Source of the DNA: an uncultured Clostridia bacterium
Lineage (GTDB): Bacteria; Bacillota; Clostridia; Oscillospirales; Oscillospiraceae
Length of the DNA: 6,303 bases
Assembly: GCA_945946745.1 (NCBI GenBank)
Contig: CAMEWZ010000092.1
Span: 1-6,303, forward strand
Direction of reading: 5' to 3'
Both the position numbers and the translations under genes were made by a program. Shown here piece after piece: positions 1-5,128 of this stretch. The notes under the pieces are model-generated. The model made no database searches. It saw only the letters and a program-made list of their open reading frames with translations, and was not told where the DNA came from. How positions within the stretch are numbered: the first letter of the stretch is position 1; each line of letters begins with the position of its first letter.

Positions 1-80
1 TTTTTCACTTGGTTTTTGAAAAGGGAGATTGCCAATATTTACTTGACACATACTTCGACAGAGGGGAGCGGAATTCGCCC

Positions 81-109
81 TTGCATTTTGACAGAAAATG
101 TGCGACAAT
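81..109 (+). promoter_or_regulatory. possible recQ promoter (weak)
   Basis: TTGCAT at 81-86 is followed, after a 17-base spacer, by GACAAT at 104-109, which matches four of six positions of the -10 consensus. Transcription would start near 116 and give a short leader before the start codon at 144. The spacing is right but both boxes are imperfect, so this is a candidate only. Two perfect TTGACA hexamers nearby (43-48 and 88-93) have no -10 box at a normal distance. Confidence 0.3.
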
Positions 110-133
110 AGCCAAAACAAACCAGAACATGAC

Positions 134-137
134 GGAG
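134..137 (+). promoter_or_regulatory. ribosome binding site deciding the recQ start
   Basis: GGAG at 134-137 lies six bases before the ATG at 144, a normal Shine-Dalgarno distance. The in-frame ATG at 129 has no comparable site. This supports translation from 144, which also gives a protein of the usual RecQ length. Confidence 0.65.
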
Positions 138-143
138 TGTTTT

Positions 144-1982
144 ATGGATAAAACCCAGCTTTTACAGCGCATTTTTGGCTACAGTCAGTTCCGCCCCGGC
201 CAGGAGACGCTAATCGACGGCGTCCTGTCTGACCGGGATGTGTTTGGGATCATGCCCACCGGCGGCGGAAAAAGCATGTGCTACCAGATCCCGGCATTGC
301 TTTTGCCGGGGGTCACCCTGGTGATCTCCCCGCTGATTTCGCTGATGCGGGATCAAGTTATGGCCTTGAAGGCAGCGGGCGTGCCCGCCGCCTATCTCAA
401 CAGTACCTTATCCTACCAGCAGCTTCAAGCGGTTTACCGCAACCTGTTGGCAGGAAAGTATAAAATTGTCTACATCGCCCCCGAACGTTTGGATACGCCA
501 TCCTTTCTGTCCGCCGTGGAAAAGCTGAACGTCTCTTTCCTGGCGGTGGACGAGGCCCACTGCATCTCCCAATGGGGCCAGGATTTTCGGCCCAGCTATC
601 TGCGGATCGTCCAGTTTATCCAGACACTGCCCAAAAGGCCGGTGATTGGCGCGTATACCGCCACCGCGACCCAGCAGGTTCGGGAGGATGTGGAGCGGAT
701 TCTGGGACTGCGCAGTCCCATCCGTGCCATCACCGGTTTTGACCGACCGAACCTGTATTTCGAGGTGCGCCGTCCGGAGCTGAAGGATCGGGAGTTGCAG
801 CGGCTGCTGTCGGAACGCCAGGGCAAGAGCGGCATCATCTACTGTGCCACCCGAAAAAAGGTGGAGCAGGTCTGTGAACGCCTCCGGGATCTGGGCTTTT
901 CCGCGACCCGGTATCACGCGGGACTGGAGGAATCCGAGCGCACCGCCAACCAGGAGGATTTCCTCTACGACCGGAAAACCATCATGGTGGCCACCAACGC
1001 CTTCGGCATGGGCATCGACAAATCCAACGTCAGCTTTGTCATCCACTACAACATGCCAAAGAGTATGGAAAGCTATTACCAGGAGGCGGGCCGGGCGGGG
1101 CGGGACGGCTCCGAGGCGGATTGCATTTTGCTTTACAGCAATGCGGATGTGCAGACTGCCCGCTTTATGATTAACAGCGATTCCGAAAACGAGGAAATGG
1201 ATCCAACCCAGAAGGAAATCGTCCGCAAGCAGGATCTGAAGCGGCTGGAGGCCATGGTAGGCTACTGCAAAACCAATGTCTGCCTGCGGGGATATATCCT
1301 GGAATATTTCGGGCAAAAGCACAGGGATTTTTGCGGCAATTGCGGCAATTGCCGGGATGCTTATGAGGAAGTGGACATTACCCGGGAGGCACAGATGATC
1401 CTGTCCTGCGTCAAGCGCATCCACGACAAGCTGGGCTACTGGGTAGGCGTCAATCTGGTGGGGCAAACCCTCCGGGGCAGCCGGGACAAGCGGGTTCTGG
1501 AGCTGGGGCTGGATGGCTTAAGCACCTACGGCCTTCTGAAGGATCGCACCCGGAGCCAGATCCATGGCATGATCGACCACCTGGAAGCGGAAGGCTATCT
1601 GCAAACCGAGCAGGAATATCAGACCATTTTTCTGACACCCCAGGCCTCCCAGGTACTCTTTCAAGGGAAAAAGGTATTGCAGAAGATCGCGGTAGAGCCG
1701 GAAAAGCCCACGCAAAGCGCTGCCGGGAGCAAGCTATCGGGGGAAGACGCCGCATTGTTCGAAACGCTGAAGGAGCTTCGGATGAAGCTTGCCAGAGAGG
1801 CCGGGGTTCCCGCCTTTGTCATCTTCTCCAACGCCACACTTTCCGATATGGCCAAGAAAAAACCGAAAACCCTGTCCCAGTTTAAAAAGGTCTCCGGTGT
1901 CGGCGAGATCAAAGCCGCCTGGTATGGCGAGGCCTTCCTGGAGCGGATTCGGGAATATTTGGACGATGAAAAAGAGGGCTGA
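144..1982 (+). CDS. recQ: ATP-dependent DNA helicase RecQ
   Basis: This gene encodes a 3'-5' superfamily 2 DNA helicase that acts in recombinational repair and at stalled replication forks. The start at 144 gives 612 residues, close to the 609 of E. coli RecQ. Visible parts, in order: the RecQ motif 0 (QFRPGQ, 15-20), Walker A GIMPTGGGKS (35-44), DEAH (136-139) followed by the aromatic-rich loop CISQWGQDFRPSY, TATAT (172-176), motif V/VI with QEAGRAGRDG (313-322), and a zinc site with cysteines at 380, 397, 400 and 403. A winged-helix region covers roughly 407-510 and an HRDC domain roughly 532-608 (SQFKKVSGVG near its end). All catalytic motifs are intact. The frame is open back to a TTG at 9, but the ribosome binding site and family length favour 144; 129 is the main alternative. 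It is convergent with the next gene and shares its terminator. Confidence 0.96.
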   Translation: MDKTQLLQRIFGYSQFRPGQETLIDGVLSDRDVFGIMPTGGGKSMCYQIPALLLPGVTLVISPLISLMRDQVMALKAAGVPAAYLNSTLSYQQLQAVYRNLLAGKYKIVYIAPERLDTPSFLSAVEKLNVSFLAVDEAHCISQWGQDFRPSYLRIVQFIQTLPKRPVIGAYTATATQQVREDVERILGLRSPIRAITGFDRPNLYFEVRRPELKDRELQRLLSERQGKSGIIYCATRKKVEQVCERLRDLGFSATRYHAGLEESERTANQEDFLYDRKTIMVATNAFGMGIDKSNVSFVIHYNMPKSMESYYQEAGRAGRDGSEADCILLYSNADVQTARFMINSDSENEEMDPTQKEIVRKQDLKRLEAMVGYCKTNVCLRGYILEYFGQKHRDFCGNCGNCRDAYEEVDITREAQMILSCVKRIHDKLGYWVGVNLVGQTLRGSRDKRVLELGLDGLSTYGLLKDRTRSQIHGMIDHLEAEGYLQTEQEYQTIFLTPQASQVLFQGKKVLQKIAVEPEKPTQSAAGSKLSGEDAALFETLKELRMKLAREAGVPAFVIFSNATLSDMAKKKPKTLSQFKKVSGVGEIKAAWYGEAFLERIREYLDDEKEG

Positions 1983-1998
1983 GTCAGCCCTCTTTTTT
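1969..1998. terminator. bidirectional intrinsic terminator shared by recQ and the glycosyltransferase gene
   Basis: A 12-base arm (1969-1980) is perfectly complementary to 1986-1997, with the five-base loop GAGTC between them. The stem is AGGGCT/AGCCCT extended by an A-rich side and a T-rich side. Read on + it ends in six T, and read on - it ends in a run of T from the complementary A tract, so it should work in both directions. It contains the last sense codons and the stop of recQ, and the last sense codons and stop of the opposing gene. Confidence 0.9.
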
Positions 1999-2931
1999 CT
2001 CCTCGTAGCTGAGGATTTCCTTCGCAATATAAATAGGGCGATTTTTCCCCTGTTCAAAGGTTCTGCCCACATACTCGCCGATGATGCCGATGCAGAACAG
2101 CTGCACGGAACCGAAAAACAGAATCAGCACAATGATGGTGGCATAGCCGGGGACATCAATGCCGCGAATCAGCTTTTCCAGCAGCACAACGATCAGATAC
2201 AGAACCGCGCCGATTCCGGAAATGGTTCCCAGCACCGTAGCCAGCCGCAGGGGAGCCGTGGAATAGCCGATGATGCCTTCCACCGCGTACTCCAGAAGCT
2301 TCCAGAAATTCCATTTCGTGGTGCCTGCCGCCCGCTCGCAGGCGGTATAGGGAATGAAGCAGGTATTGTAGCCGACCCAGGCGAAAATGCCCTTGGAAAA
2401 GCGATGGTATTCGGGCAATTCCAGAATGCTGTCCCGAACGCTGCGCCGGAAGGTGCGGAAATCGCTGGCATCGGGCTGCAAGGTCACATCCGACAGCTTG
2501 TTGATGATGGCATAGAAGCTTTTCTTGAAGAAGGAAAGAACCTTGCCCTCCCGGCGGCGATCCTGGTAGGCGGCCACCACATCGTATTCCGGCTGTTCGT
2601 CCAGAATCTTCACCATATCCCGCACGATCTCCGGCCGCTGCTGCAAATCCGCGTCAATCAGAGAGATGTACTCCCCGGAGGCATGCTGAAGCCCTGCGTA
2701 CAGTCCGGCCTCCTTGCCAAAATTCCGGGAGAAGGAGATCACCTTCACCGGACATTTTTGGGCGGCGTGGATTTTTTTCAGATTGTGCCACGTCGCGTCC
2801 TTACTGCCATCATTGATAAACACAATTTCGTAATCATACCCGCATCCCGCGAAGGCGGCCATCACAGCCTCCTGGAAGGGGCCGACATTTTCGGCCTCAT
2901 TGTAACAGGGAACAACCAGGGACAACTTCAA
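1984..2931 (-). CDS. membrane-anchored family 2 glycosyltransferase (GtrB/CsbB/dolichol-phosphate mannosyltransferase-like)
   Basis: The 315-residue product starts MKLSLVVPCYNEAEN, the classic opening of a GT-A fold family 2 transferase. Other visible motifs are NDGSKD (40-45), RNFGKEAGLYAGL (69-81), the metal/nucleotide-sugar DAD (93-95, within LIDADLQQRP), an RFSKGIFAWVG block (177-187) and GTTKW (203-207). Two hydrophobic helices follow at about 228-251 and 262-286, then a short cytoplasmic tail. This layout is that of enzymes that move a sugar from a nucleotide donor to a polyprenyl phosphate at the inner face of the membrane, for use in cell-envelope glycosylation. The sugar cannot be read from the sequence. 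The TTG start at 2931 is chosen because the homology begins there, an AAGTGAG-like site (2941-2947) lies nine bases upstream, and a strong promoter sits just beyond. An in-frame ATG at 3027 lies upstream of that promoter and is unlikely. No flippase gene is adjacent. Confidence 0.9.
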   Translation of the reverse strand: MKLSLVVPCYNEAENVGPFQEAVMAAFAGCGYDYEIVFINDGSKDATWHNLKKIHAAQKCPVKVISFSRNFGKEAGLYAGLQHASGEYISLIDADLQQRPEIVRDMVKILDEQPEYDVVAAYQDRRREGKVLSFFKKSFYAIINKLSDVTLQPDASDFRTFRRSVRDSILELPEYHRFSKGIFAWVGYNTCFIPYTACERAAGTTKWNFWKLLEYAVEGIIGYSTAPLRLATVLGTISGIGAVLYLIVVLLEKLIRGIDVPGYATIIVLILFFGSVQLFCIGIIGEYVGRTFEQGKNRPIYIAKEILSYEEKKEG

Positions 2932-2962
2932 GAGAACCAACTCACTTATCCAGATTTTCTCT

Positions 2963-2991
2963 ATTATAGAAAAGAAAACCCACGGCGTCAA
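2963..2991 (-). promoter_or_regulatory. strong vegetative-type promoter of the glycosyltransferase gene
   Basis: On the - strand TTGACG (2991-2986) is followed after exactly 17 bases by TATAAT (2968-2963). This differs from the sigma-A consensus at one base. Transcription should begin near 2956 and leave a leader of about 25 bases before the TTG start codon at 2931. No operator-like repeat is obvious, so the gene looks housekeeping or constitutive. The promoter faces away from the 131-residue gene that starts at 3064. Confidence 0.85.
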
Positions 2992-3063
2992 GGGGCGAAT
3001 CCGGTTTCCCGGTGAAAATACCCGCATAGCGCCCGCTTTGTCCACATAGGGTAGGGAAAGGGG

Positions 3064-3459
3064 GTGTCGGCATTGGAGGAAACCTATGGCGTCTACTTTG
3101 GAAACCAGCTCGCCGGCAAGGTGCAGGTACAGCGGCAAGGGCTTTACTACCGGTTTCATTGCCGCTGTCAGCTGACGGGCCAGGTGGTATGCAGGCTTTA
3201 TGTCCATTGCGGCGAAAACCGGGAAAGCCTGGGGGTCGTTGTTCCTATGGACGATGGTTTCGGACTGGATACCCAGCTGCCGGTGAAGCGGGTAGGGGAG
3301 GGAACGCTGGAATTCTTCCTGTCGCCCAAGCATGATCCGCCCCGGGAAACCTTTGTTCCCATCTACCCGGAGGAACCCTTCGCCTATCTGTCCCGGTTGA
3401 AGGAAGGCTTTCTGGCCCATCAAAACGGGCAGACAGGCGTTGTCTTTCGGGAGCCTTGA
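3064..3459 (+). CDS. conserved-looking hypothetical protein with four clustered cysteines
   Basis: I do not recognise a named family with confidence. The 131-residue product has no signal peptide and no membrane helix, so it should be cytoplasmic. The first two thirds alternate hydrophobic and polar residues as a beta-rich fold would (for example GKVQVQRQGLYYRFHC and SLGVVVP). Cysteines at 33, 35, 43 and 49 (CxC, seven residues, C, five residues, C) could bind a metal, but this is only inferred. The GTG start at 3064 follows a purine-rich AGGGAAAGG tract; a TTG at 3073 is the alternative. It is divergent from the glycosyltransferase gene and precedes the lar operon by 171 bases. No convincing promoter was found upstream of it. 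Its protein-like composition and ribosome binding site favour a real gene over the long open frame on the opposite strand. Confidence 0.72.
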   Translation: MSALEETYGVYFGNQLAGKVQVQRQGLYYRFHCRCQLTGQVVCRLYVHCGENRESLGVVVPMDDGFGLDTQLPVKRVGEGTLEFFLSPKHDPPRETFVPIYPEEPFAYLSRLKEGFLAHQNGQTGVVFREP

Positions 3460-3484
3460 ACCCATTCTGGGAGAAAAGAAACAC

Positions 3485-3513
3485 TTGCATATTGGGATGT
3501 TTTTCGGTAGAAT
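3485..3513 (+). promoter_or_regulatory. candidate promoter of the larEBC operon
   Basis: TTGCAT (3485-3490), a 17-base spacer and TAGAAT (3508-3513) form a plausible sigma-A promoter. The -10 matches five of six bases and the -35 only three. Transcription would begin near 3520, giving a leader of about 110 bases that contains the hairpin at 3543-3575. No other pair of boxes with proper spacing was found between 3459 and the larE start. Confidence 0.45.
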
Positions 3514-3542
3514 AGAACCAGTTGCCGGGCCGGGAGGGAATC

Positions 3543-3576
3543 AAACAGGCGAACAGCGGCGCTGTCCGCCTGTTTT
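3543..3576 (+). terminator. long hairpin followed by TTTT: terminator of the upstream gene or attenuator in the lar leader
   Basis: AAACAGGCG (3543-3551) pairs with CGCCTGTTT (3567-3575). Inside, after one A/C mismatch, ACAGC (3553-3557) pairs with GCTGT (3561-3565) around a three-base GGC loop. The 3' side continues TTTTCTGT, a short T tract. It can end transcription coming from the 131-residue gene. Because the best lar promoter lies upstream of it, it could also limit read-through into larE. The shape is clear; which role it plays is not. Confidence 0.6.
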
Positions 3577-3619
3577 CTGTGCTTGATCGGATAGGATGGA
3601 TTGGTTCCGGCTGGCATTT

Positions 3620-3625
3620 GGGAGG
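3620..3625 (+). promoter_or_regulatory. ribosome binding site deciding the larE start
   Basis: GGGAGG lies five bases (all A) before the ATG at 3631. It rules out the longer in-frame reading from a TTG at 3601, whose extra residues (VPAGIWEEK) would be encoded by this site and its surroundings. Confidence 0.85.
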
Positions 3626-3630
3626 AAAAA

Positions 3631-4383
3631 ATGGAACTGTCAGACTTTTTTCGGGAAAATCCCCAGGCGGCCATTGCCTTTTCCGGGGGCGTGGACTCGG
3701 CATACCTGCTTTGGGCCGGGGTGCGATACGCCAGGCGGGTGAAGGCCTACTATGTAAAAACCGCGTTTCAACCCCAGTTTGAGCTGGAGGACGCGCTGAA
3801 CTTGGCGCGGCAGCTGGGCGCGGAGTTGGAAGTGATTTCCATGGATGTGCTGGGCTGCGACACGGTGACGGCCAATCCAGCCAACCGGTGCTACTATTGC
3901 AAGCAGCAGATATTCGGCGAAATCTTGCAGGCAGCGGAAAAAGACGGCTTTTCTCTGGTGCTGGACGGTACAAACGCCTCTGACGACGCCACCGACCGGC
4001 CGGGAATGCGGGCGCTGGCGGAGCTTCGGGTTCGTTCGCCCCTGCGGGAATGCGGCTTGACGAAATCGCAAATCCGGGAGGAATCCCGGAAAGCAGGGCT
4101 GTTTACCTGGGACAAGCCCGCCTATGCCTGCCTTGCCACCCGGATTCCCACCGGGGAGACCATCACCGCGGAAAAGCTGAAAAAAACCGAGTGGGCGGAA
4201 AGCTTTTTGGCCAGCCTGGGCTTTCGGGATTTCCGGGTACGGCTTGCAGGGGAAACCGCCAAATTACAGCTGCGGGAGGCGGATCTGCCGCTGCTGAGTC
4301 AAAATCGGGAAACCATTGTCCAGGAATTGAAGCGCCGCTACCAGGGCGTGGTATTGGATTTGGAGGTGCGCCATGGAATCTGA
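3631..4383 (+). CDS. larE: LarE, ATP-dependent sulfur transferase of nickel-pincer cofactor synthesis
   Basis: LarE adenylates the carboxylates of pyridinium-3,5-biscarboxylic acid mononucleotide and replaces them with thiocarboxylates, in the cytoplasm. The 250-residue product is a PP-loop (ExsB/NAD-synthase-like) ATPase: the ATP-binding SGGVDS is at 18-23, a conserved-looking LDGTNASDD at 111-119, and the family signature PAYACLATRIP at 163-173. Cysteine 167 aligns with the sulfur donor Cys176 of L. plantarum LarE. Cysteines 87 and 90 (NRCYYCK) add the CxxC seen in LarE proteins that hold a [4Fe-4S] cluster, so this enzyme is probably catalytic rather than single-turnover. That assignment rests on family knowledge and is not shown directly. 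The ATG follows a strong GGGAGG site. The last 11 bases overlap larB, so the two are translationally coupled. Confidence 0.93.
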   Translation: MELSDFFRENPQAAIAFSGGVDSAYLLWAGVRYARRVKAYYVKTAFQPQFELEDALNLARQLGAELEVISMDVLGCDTVTANPANRCYYCKQQIFGEILQAAEKDGFSLVLDGTNASDDATDRPGMRALAELRVRSPLRECGLTKSQIREESRKAGLFTWDKPAYACLATRIPTGETITAEKLKKTEWAESFLASLGFRDFRVRLAGETAKLQLREADLPLLSQNRETIVQELKRRYQGVVLDLEVRHGI

Positions 4384-5128
4384 TGTAAAAAAGCTGCTGG
4401 AAGGGGTCAGGGACGGCAGCGTCAGCATAGATGACGCCCTGCTTCAACTGAAGCTGTCACCTTTCGAGGACATCGGCTACGCCAAGGTGGATCTGCACCG
4501 GAAAATCCGCCAGGGGGCGGCAGAGGTGATCTATGGCGCGGGAAAAACCCCGGAGCAGATCGCGGGGATCGCAGCTGCCATGATTGCCCACGGTCAAAAC
4601 CGGATTCTGATTACCCGTATGTCTCCGGAGGCCGCGGCATATGTGGAACAGACAGTGGAATTGGACTATCGGCCCCTTTCCCGGGTGGGCATCGTAGGCG
4701 GTTTTCCCGAAGCCGATGGCATCGGCAAGGTGGTCATCGCCACCGGCGGCACCAGCGACATGGCTGTTGCAGAGGAAGCGGCCTTAACGGCAGAGGTGCT
4801 GGGCAGCGAGGTGGTGCGGCTGTATGATGTGGGCGTTTCCGGTGTCCACCGGCTGCTGTCCCATATGGAGCTGATTATGGATGCCAGCGTCATCATTGCC
4901 ATCGCCGGAATGGAGGGGGCGCTGGCCAGCGTGGTAGGGGGCCTTGCGGACTGCCCGGTGATCGCCGTGCCCACCAGCGTGGGCTATGGGGCGTCCTTTG
5001 GCGGGGTTTCCGCCCTGCTGAGCATGCTCAATTCCTGCGCCAGCGGCGTCAGTGTGGTGAACATTGACAACGGCTTTGGGGCCGGATACCTGGCCAATCG
5101 GATCAACCATATGGAGGTAAAAAAATGA
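4373..5128 (+). CDS. larB: LarB, NaAD carboxylase/hydrolase of nickel-pincer cofactor synthesis
   Basis: LarB performs the first step of the pathway. It carboxylates the pyridinium ring of nicotinic acid adenine dinucleotide and cleaves the phosphoanhydride, releasing AMP and the biscarboxylic acid mononucleotide that LarE uses. The 251-residue product has the LarB N-terminal block (FEDIGYAKVDLHR, 31-43; GAAEVIYGAGKT, 48-59) and a C-terminal PurE-like domain from about 102 (RVGIVGG..., TGGTSD 124-129, VYDVGVSGVHR-type segment near 150-160, GMEGALASVVGGL 179-191). Cysteine 222 in LNSCASGVSV matches the position of Cys221, the nucleophile that attaches to NaAD in the L. plantarum enzyme. The ATG at 4373 has GGAGG at 4362-4366, inside the end of larE. 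Its stop overlaps the larC start as ATGA. Confidence 0.95.
   Translation: MESDVKKLLEGVRDGSVSIDDALLQLKLSPFEDIGYAKVDLHRKIRQGAAEVIYGAGKTPEQIAGIAAAMIAHGQNRILITRMSPEAAAYVEQTVELDYRPLSRVGIVGGFPEADGIGKVVIATGGTSDMAVAEEAALTAEVLGSEVVRLYDVGVSGVHRLLSHMELIMDASVIIAIAGMEGALASVVGGLADCPVIAVPTSVGYGASFGGVSALLSMLNSCASGVSVVNIDNGFGAGYLANRINHMEVKK
5113..5117 (+). promoter_or_regulatory. larC ribosome binding site inside the end of larB
   Basis: GGAGG at 5113-5117 is seven bases before the larC ATG at 5125 and is read within the final codons of larB. With the ATGA overlap this indicates coupled translation of the two proteins. Confidence 0.8.

Noticed and set aside
43..93. Two perfect TTGACA hexamers (43-48, 88-93) as -35 boxes for recQ
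   Set aside because: Neither has a recognisable -10 box 16-18 bases downstream. The 81-109 pair is the better, though weak, candidate.
9..143. 45-residue N-terminal extension of RecQ
   Set aside because: There is no suitable start site, and RecQ proteins normally begin just before the LLQRIFGYSQFRPGQ segment. The ribosome binding site at 134-137 fits the start at 144.
408..1466. 352-codon open frame on the - strand inside recQ
   Set aside because: It is antisense to the helicase core, whose motifs are unmistakable. Its translation resembles no protein family and it has no ribosome binding site; long antisense frames are common in G+C-rich coding DNA.
1789..3015. 408-codon open frame on the + strand across the end of recQ and the whole glycosyltransferase gene
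   Set aside because: It runs antisense to a clear glycosyltransferase and through the shared terminator. Its product is low-quality sequence without recognisable domains.
2932..3465. N-terminal extension of the glycosyltransferase to 493 residues
   Set aside because: The extension covers the promoter and the antisense of another gene and shows no family similarity; homology starts at MKLSLVV.
3514..3630. Nickel/cobalt (NiCo) riboswitch upstream of the lar operon
   Set aside because: Only one simple hairpin is visible, not the four-helix junction with conserved purine-rich junction segments expected of that class.
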